This document shows, piece after piece, positions 21,130 to 32,760 of a DNA stretch of 64,000 bases. Origin of the DNA: Dromiciops gliroides (Eukaryota; Chordata; Mammalia; Microbiotheria; Microbiotheriidae); assembly GCF_019393635.1 (NCBI RefSeq), contig NC_057861.1, positions 301,527,468 to 301,591,467 on the forward strand, in the 5' to 3' direction. How positions within the stretch are numbered: position 1 is the first letter of the stretch; each line of letters opens with the position of its first letter. The position numbers and the translations under genes were made by a program. Under the pieces are notes generated by a model, which was given only the letters and a program-made list of their open reading frames with translations, searched no databases and was not told where the DNA came from.

Positions 21130-22158
21130 ATTTTTTCAATTTTTTTTTAAACTTAGATACCAAAATAGCATTTCCATATACATTGCAGAACACAAAAAAG
21201 GATTCTCTCTGAGATATGACATTCCATTTCATATTATTTACCTCTTTAAAAAACATGTAATAAATTTTATGTTCTGTTCAAAATCTCCCTCCTTATTTGT
21301 GATTTCTCCTGAAAGGGAATAAGTACTTCTATAGCGCCTGCTATGTGCTAGGTACTGTGCTCAGTGCTTTTTCTTTTGAGTTTTTAAAAACATTTCAATT
21401 CCCCTCTCTTTTTATAAAAAAATTATTGCTATGTTATCCCACCCATTAACCTTGAAAAAGAAAGGAGGAAAATGTCCTTGTAACAAATAAGCATAGTAAA
21501 GCAATATGAATTCACCCAGTGGCAAATGTCCAAAAATGTTTGATTCTTTCTGTCAGGAGATGGACAACAGGCTTCATCATGGCAACACAGTTCATCATTG
21601 CATTGTTCAGAAAAGGTTGTTTTTCTTTGAAATACTTCTGTCTTTACATAAATTGTTCTTTTGATTCTTCTTAATTCACTTTGCACACTACCCAGAATTC
21701 CCTGAAATTGTCTTTTTCATTATTTCTTACAATGCACCAATAATATTCACATGTCACAACTTATTCAGCAATTGTCCAACTACCTAAAAGGCAATCTAAG
21801 ACAGACAACTCTTATATTTCCATTCTTTCCCCAAATTCTCCTGACTCCAAGTCCAGTGCTCTATCCATTGTACCACCTACCTGCCCTGATATTTCCCTCC
21901 CTCTTAATTCCACCTTCATCCCCATTTTTTCTCCTGACAAGTTAGATATATTTCTACACCAACCCATATGTGTGTGTTTATATAGAGAGATGAATATTAA
22001 ATTATCTTTTGTCCATTTTAGATGAGTGACCTTGATCCAATGGTCACTCACAATATCTCTTTGCTTCATTTTTGTATACTGTTCTCATGAAATTTGACTG
22101 TGAGAAATAGCAAGTTCCTCCCCCTCCTTCCTCCTTTCTACACTAATATATTCCTTTT
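21130..22158 (-). mobile_element. Older HAL1-like element, 3' part
   Basis: 3' portion of a minus-strand HAL1-like LINE: TTCTTTCTGTCAGGAGATGG, CACCAATAATATTCAC, CCAATGGTCACTCACAATAT. It lacks ORF2. It ends at ACTAATATATTCCTTTT, which is duplicated on the far side of the L1 at 22159-24490. Confidence 0.6.
21838..21896 (-). repeat. SINE head fragment
   Basis: About 60 bp matching only the 5' head of the SINE in reverse (CCAGTGCTCTATCCATTGTA, CCACCTACCTGCC). Core and poly-A tail are missing. Confidence 0.7.
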
Positions 22159-24490
22159 TAAAAAAAATTATTTATTTATTTTATTTTCAACATTTGTTTC
22201 CACAAGATTTTTAATTTCAAACCCTTCTCCCTACCTACTCTCCCCCCTCCCTTAGACAACAGGCAATCTGATATAGGATATATATATATATATATAAAAC
22301 ATTAAACATATTTCTGTACTAGTCATGCTATAAGAGAAGAACCAGAGTGAAAAGGAAAAACCTCAAAAAAGAAAAACAACAGCGTCAAAAACAAAAGAAA
22401 TAGTATGGTTCAATCAGAATCCATATTCTACAGTTCTCTTTTTTTTTTTCTGAATTTGGAGAGCCTTTTCCATCATGAGTCCTTTGGAACTTTCTTGTGC
22501 GGTTGGATTGGTGAGAAGAATCTAGTCTATCACAGTTGATCAACACATAATGTTGATGATACTGTGTATAATGTTCTTCTGGTTCTGCTCATCTCACTCA
22601 TCATCAGTTCACGTAAGACCCTCCAGGTTTCTCTGAACTCCTCCTGCTCATCATTTCTTATAGTACAATAGAATTCCATTCCATTCATATACCACAACTT
22701 GTCCAGCTATTCCCCAATTGATGGGCAGCCCCTCAACTTCCAATTCCTTGCCACCACAAAAAGAGCAGCTATAAATATTTTTGTACATGTGGGTCCTTTT
22801 CCCTTTTTTATGATCTCTTTGGGAAAAAGACCCAATAGTGGTATTGCTGGGTCAAAGCATATGCACAGCTTTATAGCCCTTTGGGCATAATTCCAAATTG
22901 CTCTCCAGAATGGTTGGACCAGTTCACAGCTCCACCAACAATGCATTAGTGTTCCATTTTTCCACAGCTTCTCCAACACTTATTACTTTCCTTTTTTGTC
23001 ATATTAGTCAATCTGATAGGTATCAGGTAACATCTCAGAGTTGTTTTAATTTACATCTCTCTAATCAATAGTGATTTAGAGCATTTTTTCATATGGCAAT
23101 AGATAGCTTTGATTTCTTCATCAGAAAACTGCCTGTTCAGATCCCTTGAGCATTTCTCAATTGGGGAATGACTTGAATTCTTATAAATTTGATTTAGTTC
23201 CCTATATATTTTAGAAATGAGGCCTTTATCAGAATTACTGGCCATAAAATTTTTTCCCAGCTTTCTGCATTCCTTCTAATTTTGGATGCATTGCTTCTGT
23301 TTGTACAAAACCTTTTTAATTTAATGTAATCAAAATCATCCATTTTGCATTTCATAATTTTCTCTATTTCTTGTTTGGTCATAAACTGTTCTCCTTTCCA
23401 AAGATCTGAAAGGTAGACTATTCCTTCCTCTCCTAATTTACCTATGGTATCATTTTTTTATATATAAATCATGTACCCATTTGGACCTTATTTTAGTATA
23501 AGGTGTAAGATGTTGGTCTATGCCTAATTTCTGCCATACTGTCTTCCAGTTTTCCCAGCAGTTTTTATCAAATATTGAGTTCCTATCCCAGAAACTGGAG
23601 TCTTTGGGTTTATCAAACATTACATTACTGAAGTATTTACTCCTGTGTCTCCTGTGCCTAACCTATTCCATTGATCCTCCTCTCTATTTCTTAGCCAGTA
23701 CTAAATAGTTTTGATGACTTCTGCTTTATAGTAAAGCTTCAGATTAGTATTCAGATTAGATATAGTAGAGATTCAGTACAGCTAACCCACCTTCCTGTGC
23801 ATTTTTTCATTATTTCCCTTGATATTCTTGATTTTTTGTTTTTCCATTTTGTTATTATTTTTTCTAGCTCTATAAAATAATTTTAGGTAGTCTGATTGGT
23901 ATGGGACTGAATAAGTAAATTAATTTAGGTAGAATTGTCATTTTTATTATATTAGTTCAGCCTATCCATGAGCAATTGATATTTTTCCAATTATTTAGAT
24001 CTGATTCGATTTGTGTGAAAAGTGTTTTGTAATTGTGTTCATAAAGTTCCTGGGTTTGTCTAGGCAAGTAGACTCCCAAGTATTTTATATTGTCTACTAT
24101 TACTTTAAATGGGATTTCTCTTTCTATCTCTTGCTGCTGGACTTTGTTGGTCATGTATAGAAATGCTGATGATTTATGTGGATTTATTTTATATCCTGCT
24201 ACTTTGCTAAAGTTGTTAATTGTTTCAAGTAATTTTTGAGTTGATTCTCTAGGATTCTCTAAGTATACCATCATATCATCTGCAAAGAGTGATAGTTTTG
24301 TTTTCTCCTTGCCTATTCTAATGCCTTTAATTCCTTTTTCTTCTCTTATTGCTAAAGCTAACATTTCTAGTACAATATTAAATAATAGAGGTGATAATGG
24401 ACATCCCTGTTTCACCCCTGATCTTATTGGGAAGGCCTCTAACTTATCCCCATTACATATAATGCTTGCTGATGGTTTTAGGTAGATACT
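22159..24490 (-). mobile_element. 5'-truncated L1 insertion
   Basis: A 2.33-kb minus-strand L1: A-rich tail at the left, 3'UTR, ORF2 C-terminal region, and the reverse-transcriptase domain at the right. Perfect 17-bp duplication ACTAATATATTCCTTTT (22142-22158, 24491-24507) proves a single retrotransposition into the older HAL1-like element. It lacks 5'UTR, ORF1 and the endonuclease. Confidence 0.93.
23957..24415 (-). pseudogene. L1 ORF2 reverse-transcriptase fragment
   Basis: A 152-residue open stretch of the L1 reverse transcriptase: palm block [19 protein letters not shown] near residue 2, then the catalytic box FADDMMVY (two Asp) at residues 44-51, then the thumb-side sequence [13 protein letters not shown] and [12 protein letters not shown]. 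Upstream ORF2 was lost by 5' truncation, and downstream the frame is broken, so the enzyme is dead. It is the longest recognisable LINE ORF in the window. Confidence 0.92.
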
Positions 24491-25140
24491 ACTAATATAT
24501 TCCTTTTACTCTTCCTCTTTTCCCCTTCAAACTCAGAACAGAACAAATCTAATTCCAGGTCATCTGTTAACTCCTTTAATATGCTATGAAGAAATGAAAG
24601 TTCTAAAGGGACACTTGCTTTTGTTCTCCCCATTAGTATATTTACACTACATACAGCCCCTTTCACTGAAATATTTTCACCTTTCTAAGTTTTCCTTAAC
24701 TTGTGTTCGAATTTCAAAGGTCTTACTCAGTTCTGGTCCTGCACAGGAAATGTTTGAACGTCCATTAAAGGCCCATTTCTGCCCTTCTCTATCTAACCTC
24801 ATATTTGCAAGATTATACTCAGCTTTTCCAGGAATTAATTCTTAGTTATAAGCTTCTATCTTGGAATACTATATTCATATATATATATATATATATTTTA
24901 GCAAAAACTTCCAGATCTTGTGTGGTCCTGACCATGGATTCTTGGTACTTGAATTGATTCCTTCTGGGTGCTTATAGTAGATTTTTTTATTGATGTGGGA
25001 GTTCTGGATTTTGTTTAGGACATTCCTAAGACTTTTCCTTCTTGAATTTCTTTCAGGAAATGATTAGTATAATCTCTCTGTTTTCTCCTTATTTTCTGCT
25101 TCTAATAGATCTGGATAGTTTTCATTTGTGATTTCTTAAA

Positions 25141-25215
25141 ATCAATCTCCCCCCCCCTCCCCCTCCCTCTCCCCCTCCCTCTCTCTCCCCCACTTCCCCC
25201 CTGTCTCTCTCCCCC
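25141..25215. repeat. C/T-rich low-complexity tract
   Basis: About 75 bases of almost only C and T within the HAL1-like ORF1 region. Confidence 0.9.
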
Positions 25216-25619
25216 CATCCAAATATATGTATATGTTAAATATTTATTTCTTAAATTATCTCTCCCTGACTTGATGTCTAGTTCAGTTGTTTTTGACATT
25301 GGATATCTTTCATTCTTTGATTTTTCTAATCTCTTAATTTGTTCTAATATTTTTATTGTCTCATAATTCATTAGTTTCTTTTTGGTATATTTTCAGAGAT
25401 TTCATTACTTAGGTAAGGCTTACCACTTTCTCTTTTAAGTTATTTATTTTTCTTCCAAGTCTTTCCTCAAGAGTTTTTAATTATTTTTAAATCTCTTGCT
25501 TCATTTCTTCTAGGGAATTATGTAGTTCTTATGGAAAATCCATTTTATCCTTTGAGTCTTTAATTGCAGTTGTTCCGGAGTTACTTTCTCTTTCTTTTGG
25601 AGGAATCTTTATATTTGCA

Positions 25620-25709
25620 ATAAGTGTCAAGTGTCTGAGGCCGGATTTGAACTCAGGTACTCCTGAATCCAGGACCGGTGCTTTATCCACTGCGCCACCT
25701 AGCTGCCCT
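25620..25709 (-). repeat. 3'-truncated SINE
   Basis: Reverse-orientation SINE head and first part of the core only. The section from ACTTACTAGCTGTGTGACC onward and the poly-A are missing. Flanks TGCAATAA and TGAAATAA may be a decayed duplication. Confidence 0.8.
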
Positions 25710-26399
25710 CTGAAATAACTTTTGATACTGGTCAGTGTTTTCTTCGATTTACTCATCTCTCCAGCTTTATTTCCTCAATTGGGGCATTGTGCCAGGGCCA
25801 AACTCAACTTTCTGCTTCACTCGGGTGGTGTGGTCTGTCTTTCTTGGTCTTAAACTGGGAACTGTTGAGCCTAACCTGCAGAGGTGAGCATTAGATTTGG
25901 ATTTTTATGTAAATTGGGCCCTCTTTGGGTCTTTGAGATTTAGAACACTGGATTTCCAGGGTCCTTTGTGAATTCTCAGGACAGAACACAAGGAGTCTTG
26001 GAGCCCTTAAATGGCTGGGCTATTGTTATTTGAGTCTTGACCTACTCTTTTTGTCACCGTTGCTCTCCAGGGGCCCCACCATTAGCTTATAAGCAACTTG
26101 TGGTTTTCTCTGAGGAGTCCCCTCTTTTGCTGACTCCAGACAGAGAGCCATGCAAGCTATATGTGTTTCTACCCCCTCTTTGGTCCCTTCTATGGGAATG
26201 TTTGCCTGCACTGACATTGATTTTGCTCCAGGTCTCCTTTCCTATTAATGGTGGGCTGCTTACTGACCTTTTTGTGTAGTCTTGGTGAGGAAGAAGTTAT
26301 TGTAGTTTGTCTCTGGATTTCTAGATCAGTGTCTGGTTTTGTGTCTGCTTCTGTTCAGTAGCCACCTTGGCTAGAACTTCTTGAGAATGACCTTTGGAC

Positions 26400-26910
26400 T
26401 ATAAAGGACAAAACAAATCACTAATAGGGAATTAAAACCCAATGTAATCAGAGAGATAATTTGAATGGCAAGAAGATAACTGCCTTTGATGAGTTCATGT
26501 CACTAGTCCCAGATGTCATACATCCCTAGATAATGAAAAAATAAGAATATGTGATTTCTGAACTAACATCAGGGCTTTTTGAAATATTGTCGAGAGAAGC
26601 AGAAGGAAGAAATACAGCTAAGCTCTATACTACGACTCTTCCACACACATCTAGAAGATGTGCCAGATCAAGTCTTAATTGAGAAATCCAAGAAAAAAAT
26701 CACAGTTGCACAGATTGGCATAGAAAGACAAATAGGCCTGCTAGCACTCAGGACAGGGTCTAGTGAAGAATTCTTATGTAGGGAATTCTGGTGCAGAAAG
26801 AGGTTGGGCACCAAAGCAAGAAGGGGTCCTAGATTTAGCATAGACAGACTTGATATTTTTCATGGTACAGGAATAGGTACCAAGTGGGAACAATTTCTTG
26901 CTACCTAGTT
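26400..26910 (+). mobile_element. CR1/L3-like LINE ORF2 fragment
   Basis: Decayed sense CR1/L3 sequence (AATCACTAATAGGGAATTAA, TTTGATGAGTTCATGTCACT). A 109-residue open frame at 26579-26908 has no recognised protein motif and is not called as a gene. 26911-27104 is unrecognised. Confidence 0.45.
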
Positions 26911-27104
26911 CTGAGTCAAAGATCTAGAGAACACTGAGGAGGGGACCTACTTCTAGGATTGGTATTCCAGGGCTAAAAAAAGTCACAGGCTCAAGGCTAT
27001 GTACAGAACAAGGAGCAAATTCAGAAACAAGCAGCAGCTGTGTGGCTCTGACCTCAGCAGGGTCTTAGTTTTAGCCTCAAGACCAATCTGAAACCTGTAG
27101 CAGA

Positions 27105-27292
27105 ATGTTGTTGTTGTTTGTCTTTCCTTCTTGAAAAGGACCAATGATCTCAGGAAGGTGATGTCTTCATGTGCAAGTGAATTGGATTTAAATGAGGAAG
27201 GGCTGTGGAAAGTCACCAGCCTCATTCTCTCCTCCAGAACCAACTGGGTCTAGTGGCAAGACATAGATCGGGTTGACTTTGGTGGAATAACC
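27105..27292 (+). repeat. Unclassified interspersed repeat, copy 2 of 4
   Basis: 5' part only: TTGTTGTTTGTCTTTCCTTC, AAAGGACCAATGATCTCAGG, GTGAATTGGATTTAAATGAG, GTGGCAAGACATAGATC. Same family as 10109-10690. Confidence 0.75.
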
Positions 27293-27309
27293 AGCATAGG
27301 AATCTTAGA

Positions 27310-27993
27310 TTAAAAGAGATCCTGTAGCTCGGTTTCCGTCAACCAGATGAGGTTTCCAGTTGGCTGATAGAGACTGAATCCAGGAGTAGTCTATAGGAAC
27401 TCCAACTAGGGGGAAGCTCACAGGTTGATTGCTCAGACCCCAAGCCCAGGTCAGGAACTTGAAGATCTCATACAAGGAAGGAAAAAATTAGATTTTACTC
27501 TGGATTAGACCACTTTGGGAGCATTGCAAACTTGCAGGTCTCCAACCTGAGTGATCTCTAAATTCCTGGGAGGGGGGGTGGGAAACAATGCTCAATAGGC
27601 CTATAAAGCAGTAACAAGACTAGCTTAGACATTCCCTGCAGAGGTGGACTGAGCCTGGCCCAAATATAAAGTCCAAAATTCAGAAGTATGATAAAGAATG
27701 AGCAATAACAACTAAAAAGAATCCTACCATAAAAAGCTATTTGATGACAAGGATGTTCAAGAAGAAATCCAGAAAAAGAAAATCACTCCCAAAAAAGCAA
27801 AGACTCAAAGAAAAACACAGCTAGTAAAGAAGTTCAACTAGAAGCAAGCTTTTTTTTTTTTTATTTAGAGTTAAGATGTGTTTATATGTGAAATGAGAGT
27901 ACTAGAGGGAGAAAATAGAAATGAAAGCTGTGGAAGAAGGAATCATAAAGGGAATTTGCAGCTTAGTGCAAGATGTACCAAACCTTATTCAAG
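27310..27993 (+). mobile_element. L1/HAL1 5'UTR and ORF1 remnant, left of LTR
   Basis: Sense L1/HAL1-like 5'UTR and ORF1 N-terminal region, resembling the antisense sequence at 25.4-26.3 kb. Frame broken. It resumes at 28563-28630 after the LTR (TTTGAAAATTAGAATGGACC corresponds to the ORF1p motif LRIRIEQ). Confidence 0.6.
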
Positions 27994-28562
27994 TGTGATA
28001 AAATAATGGGACTTGGCAGATGCCCAGGAGCCCCAACCTGAAGTTTGATTTGGAATTGATTGAATGAGGTGAGACTGAGAGACTGAGAACCTATTTAATG
28101 ATGATTAAATAGAGACCATACCTGGCCAGCCCTGAGTAGGGTGTTGTTCTCAGAAGGTGAACCTAGTTAAGGTTGATTAAATTGAGATCACATGTGGCTA
28201 ACCCTGAGTAGAGTGTTCTCAGAGGCTGTGGACTGTGACATCAACAGGAGACCATTCTCTACCAATCAACTTAAAGAACCTCCCATTTTGGGGAGGAGGA
28301 CAAGAAATAGGAAGCTGAGGCTGGCGGACTGGATCTTGCTCTTTTGTTTCAAGACTTCGGCTTGGTGGCAGAACTTCACATGGGTACCTAGGAAAGCTAG
28401 GATTTCCATGCTGTAAGGAATCTGTTTTCAATCTTTCTCTCTCTTCACTATCTTATAATATATCTTTTCATAAATGCTTAAAAACCTAAACTCTTGCTGA
28501 ATTTATCAGTGATTTTATCCAGTTTCCCCCCAAAACTGGGGGGGAACAGATTAGAACCCACA
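27994..28562 (+). mobile_element. Solo LTR, first family
   Basis: Starts TGTGATAAAATAATGGGA and ends GAACCCACA (569 bp). The first ~100 bp match the start of the LTR at 674-1356, and the middle matches the LTRs at 7209 and 12967. A TATA-like/polyadenylation region is near 28455-28480. It splits an L1/HAL1 ORF1. The target duplication is not clear. Confidence 0.7.
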
Positions 28563-28630
28563 TTTAGATTTTAAAACAACACACAAGAAACAAATTCTTT
28601 GAAAATTAGAATGGACCAAATATAAGATAA

Positions 28631-29454
28631 AGGATACTTAGACCACACAACCCTCTTTTGTTGTTAACTTGTTACCTTTACAAAGGGTCTTATTCTGGGT
28701 TACAAAACTGCATATCCAGCAGAGTTTGAATTATAAGTCAAACCTCTTTTCTTGTCTTTTCTAGGTTTGGAGATAAATTAGTGGGAAATAGATTTTTAGT
28801 TAGCATGATGCAAAGGTGGATGTTTGTTTTTTCCCTCTTTTAAACCAACCTGAGTCTAAGTTCTGTCTAGTTAAGCATGTCAGGCAAAGGAAATCCTGGA
28901 AGCAGGATGGAATTTTTCTATCTTAAAAAGGCAACCAGAAAATGGAATATATCTGAATTTCCAGGTAAGTGAATATTCCTGCAAGTAAAACAAAGATTTG
29001 TAAGCCAGGGTGCTTTAAACCATGGGTAAGGTCTATATTTGAAACTGATTTCATGGCAGCTGGGAAGAGAGGTGGAGCAGGGAGCTGAGTTTCCAAAGAA
29101 TACTGACCATTCCTCTTGTCTCAGGATACACCTCTATAATTTCAGCCAAGTGGCCATCAGGCCCATAGAACTTAGCTGAGGTAACAGAAAAAAGACTTGG
29201 ATTCAGAATGAATTGTGAAGAGCTTTAGCTACTTGGTCAGTGGGCATATTAATGAATTGGTAAAGATAGCTTTTCAGGCTGATAACCAGAAGAATCCTTT
29301 AAAAGGGCTTGATCTAAAACTTCATTGGATCTTATGTTATACTCCAAACCATTCCTTTCATACCCCAACCAATATACCTGTGTGATTCTTGAGTGCTACA
29401 GGGTTCCACACCAGAAAATTCCCAAATCTTGTGTTAAGTAATTTTAATAATCAA
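28631..29454. other. Unrecognised noncoding stretch
   Basis: No repeat or exon recognised and no convincing ORF. Confidence 0.6.
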
Positions 29455-29705
29455 AATAAGTCCAGTAGTTGACATTTAAGTAGCATGTTAAGCTTTGTAA
29501 AATGCTTTACATATGTTGTCCTTTTGGATCTTCACAACAACCTTGTAAGCTAAGTACTACATATGTAATTATTCCCATTTTATGGATGAGGAAAGTGAAG
29601 CTCAGAAATGTTAAGTGACTTACCTAAGGTGACACAGATAATAGGTACCACAGGCAGGATCTGAACGCAAGATTCCTCTCCTCCAATAATTCCAAGCACT
29701 CTGTT
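29455..29705 (-). repeat. MIR/THER1-type SINE
   Basis: Reverse CORE-SINE with TTTTATGGATGAGGAAAGTG, AATGTTAAGTGACTTACCTA and GGCAGGATCTGAACGCAAGA. 29706-30334 shows nothing recognisable. Confidence 0.8.
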
Positions 29706-30334
29706 ACAGCACATGGTCCCTGTTCTCTGGTAGGAACTGTGATTTTGAAAGGGAATTCCCTTTCAAAAATATAATGTTGAGAATTTCTGGGGAAACTGAG
29801 AGATTTGAGGTGTACATTCTTGAACATCATACATTTTTAAATACCACACTTTCCCTCTTTCTTCTTCTATGCTTCTAACTTCAGACACTTGAGTCAATAT
29901 CCAAATGTCCTCCAAATCAGTGACCTACCTTACCCTACTGCTAGCAGTGACTCACTTTTGGCTACTATTAATAGCCCAAAGTGAGTAATTCACTAGAAAT
30001 GCTGTTTTTGTTATATGTCACATTTGAGTTGCTTCCAAGTCTCTGAGTGAGCATGTGATCCTCTCAGTTCTTCATTTCAAGTCAATGAACATCTTTTAAG
30101 CTCCCACTATGTAGATTTCACATTAGCAAATGTGGCACAAAGTTAAAAAATCACACTGACTCTAATCTCAAGGAACATGCATAACACTTGCAAATTTAAA
30201 GTGCTATTTAATTCCAGATATTTACATAATTTTCATTTAGTTTCTTTTTTGTGAGAAGTGTGTATATACTATATTGCCTCTTTCATCTGGTAGGAACCAT
30301 GATTCACTGGTTAGATACTCCTTCACATGTAAAG

Positions 30335-30530
30335 ATAGAGGCAGCTGGGTGGTGCAACATGTAAGTGGACTGGACCTGGAAGTCAGAGTGACCTGAGTTA
30401 AACCCTCCTCAGATGTTGACCAGTTGTATGACCTTGGACAATTGTTCAAACTCCTTCAGCCTCACTTTCCTCATCTGTAAAATGAGGATAATAACATGCA
30501 TTTCCCAGGTTTATTGTGAGGATCAAATAA
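30335..30530 (+). repeat. MIR-type SINE with SINE-like head
   Basis: GAGGCAGCTGGGTGGTGCAA head, CTCATCTGTAAAATGAGGAT tail and GTTTATTGTGAGGATCAAAT end. The adjoining GATA repeat grew at its 3' end. Confidence 0.75.
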
Positions 30531-30533
30531 GAT

Positions 30534-30586
<53 letters not shown>

Positions 30587-30626
30587 AGATTGATAGATGA
30601 TGGATGGATAGATGGATAGATAGATA
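30531..30626. repeat. (GATA)n microsatellite
   Basis: About 13 GATA units followed by a degraded GATA/GATG stretch. Confidence 0.95.
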
Positions 30627-30799
30627 TAGTTTCACAAACCTCAAAATACTATTTAAATGCTGACTATTCCTACATACATAATGCCACTATTATTTGTAGA
30701 ATAGGAGTTTACAGTTGTTTTCCCAGGTGTGATTATTTACTGTATTAAACCACATATCCTGTTTTGCCTAATTTTCTCTCTATCCAGTGGCAGAGATTG

Positions 30800-31215
30800 G
30801 TGAGATCCAAGAATCACAGAGAACCTCAGAATTACAAGGGACCTAAGAGGTCCCCATTTCTCAGGGACAGAACAACTTGTGCTTGTACAGAAATCTCATC
30901 TATTATGCACCCTAACACCCCAACGTGGTCCATGACTTTTATCTGAAAATATCTACAGGGGGGAAGTCTCTTATCTCTTGCAGCAACTAATGCCCCTTTG
31001 GGATATTTCTGAGTATTATAAAATTTTCCCTTATATGAAGTCTAAATTTGCCTTTTTATAATTTTTACTGATTACTCCTAGTTTTTGCCCTCTAGGGATA
31101 AGCAGAGAGAGTCTAATCCCTCTTCCACAAAGCAGCTCTTCAAATCTCTGAAGATACCCATCATACCTCCTCTGTCTTCTCTTCTCCAGGTTAAATACCC
31201 ATTGATTTTTCAAAT
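30800..31215 (-). mobile_element. CR1/L3-like LINE 3' fragment
   Basis: Antisense CR1/L3-like sequence including CAGCTCTTCAAATCTCTGAA and CTTCTCCAGGTTAAATACCC. Confidence 0.6.
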
Positions 31216-31280
31216 GAGCTACAATATGCCACTAATTCCAAGCAATTCACTTTGCTTTCCATTAGTTAAGGAATTCTTAA

Positions 31281-31281
<1 letters not shown>

Positions 31282-31336
<55 letters not shown>
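31282..31336. repeat. (TG)n microsatellite
   Basis: Pure TG run of about 27 units. Confidence 0.97.
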
Positions 31337-31338
<2 letters not shown>

Positions 31339-31489
31339 ATGTGTGAAATGGCCCTCTTTGGAAGTCTGATGATGCCTATGGACCCCTTCTCAGAAGAAAT
31401 ATGTCAGATTAAAAAGGAAACCAATTATGTTGCAATACATTCTCAAAATGAATATTAGAAACAAGTTCACAGTCTCCACATCACAACCC

Positions 31490-31800
31490 CTGCTCCATGC
31501 TTTTCAGCTCATCAATGTCCTCCTTAAAACTTAATGACTCAGGGGGCAGCTAGATGGCACAGTGGATTCAGTAGGACCTGAGTTCAAATCTGGCCTCGGA
31601 CACTTGACACTCACTAGCTGTGTGACTCTGGGTAAGTCACTTAACCCTCATTGCCCCACAAAAACAAAACAAAACAAAACAAAAATAAACAAACAAAAAC
31701 CCTCTTAATGACTCAAACCAACCACAATAGTCTATATATGTTCTGATCAGGACAGTTGACGGTGTGGCTATTGTTCTCCTAACCTTGGACACGATGCCTC
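31490..31800 (-). mobile_element. CR1/L3-like fragment split by a SINE
   Basis: CAATAGTCTATATATGTTCT, CTGATCAGGACAGTTGAC and CTTGGACACGATGCCTCTCT parallel the 20.6-kb CR1/L3 piece. 31801-32519 holds no recognised feature. Confidence 0.6.
31542..31703 (+). repeat. Marsupial tRNA-derived SINE
   Basis: Internally shortened copy (the GATAAAGCACCGGCCCTG part is missing) with a long A/C-rich tail. Flanked by the 12-bp duplication CTTAATGACTCA (31530-31541, 31704-31715). Confidence 0.92.
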
Positions 31801-32519
31801 TCTGGTAGGGGCTAAAATATGGATATTAAATATAAAACTGAGGTAAAAAGCCCAAACCAACTGAGGTAATCAGCCCAAACAACAGTTGAATAACTGCATA
31901 TTGTCACATCAGGGTTAGGGAGTAACCCACCGCCAGGACACATCACACTAAATTGTTGATGAAATAGAACACTCCTATCTTTCATTGTCACCAGGGTGTT
32001 ACCAGCCAACTTGCTAATTTGCTACATTTTTCTGTCCTAGTTTCCCAAAGAATTTTAAATGATACTAAAATAAAACTGTCAATGAGAGGTTTTTTTTTCT
32101 TTTTTATGAGGTTCATGTACAAAATTGATTTTGCATTTGGTGGGGAGATGTTTTATTCTTATTCATTATCTTCTCATCAAGTTCCATCTAAATTTATCTT
32201 GAAATTACTGTTTTTGGACAATCTGTCCAATTTAGCTGATCTACTATTTATTCTTTCACTTATACACAGGATAACAAAATTTCATATGTTGAATAGATCA
32301 CCCAGATCTCCAAAGAATCTCCTTTCTTCCTTTCCCAAGAAGGAGTCCTCTGGCCTTTGAAGACCTTTAGGTAGGTAAAGCCCCCATCTCTTAACACAGC
32401 TTGTTCTACCTTGTGAAAACCTCTACTCATTTGGATCATAGCAAGCCTAAATGTGCTTTAAAAACAAACAAACGAACAACAACAAAAAAAACCCATTTCC
32501 ACACTTTGCCCTTAGTTAT

Positions 32520-32760
32520 GCCTTCTGGGGGCCAATGAAACAACTCTTCTTCATGTAATAGCCTTTCAACTTTTGAGCACCATCACTATGTCTTTCCTAA
32601 ATCTTCTCTTTTTCAGTTTAAATATCCCCAGTTATTTAGCAAATGTTCCTTTAATATCTTCAGACATCATGTTCTTCAGGCTCTGAACCATCCTCATTGT
32701 TCTTTCCCTGAAATTTACTTCTTTATTCAATGGCCTAATTGTGACACCCAGAACTGTCCA
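32520..32760 (-). mobile_element. CR1/L3-like LINE 3' fragment
   Basis: TTTTTCAGTTTAAATATCCC, CATCATGTTCTTCAGGCTCT and TAATTGTGACACCCAGAACT are antisense CR1/L3 blocks. Confidence 0.65.

Larger units (their letters stand above)
24508..26378 (-). mobile_element. Older HAL1-like element, ORF1 and 5'UTR part
   Basis: Right half of the element begun at 21130. On the minus strand it has 5'UTR ending near GCCAAGGTGGCTACTG (26378-26360), then ORF1 traces around 25100-25400, then the ORF1 C-terminal block (complement of AAGATTATACTCAGCTTTTC near 24810) joined to 3' sequence without ORF2. Frame heavily broken. Confidence 0.6.

Noticed and set aside
31085..31369. Frame with alternating Val-Cys
   Set aside because: It is a translation of the (TG)n microsatellite plus CR1/L3 sequence.
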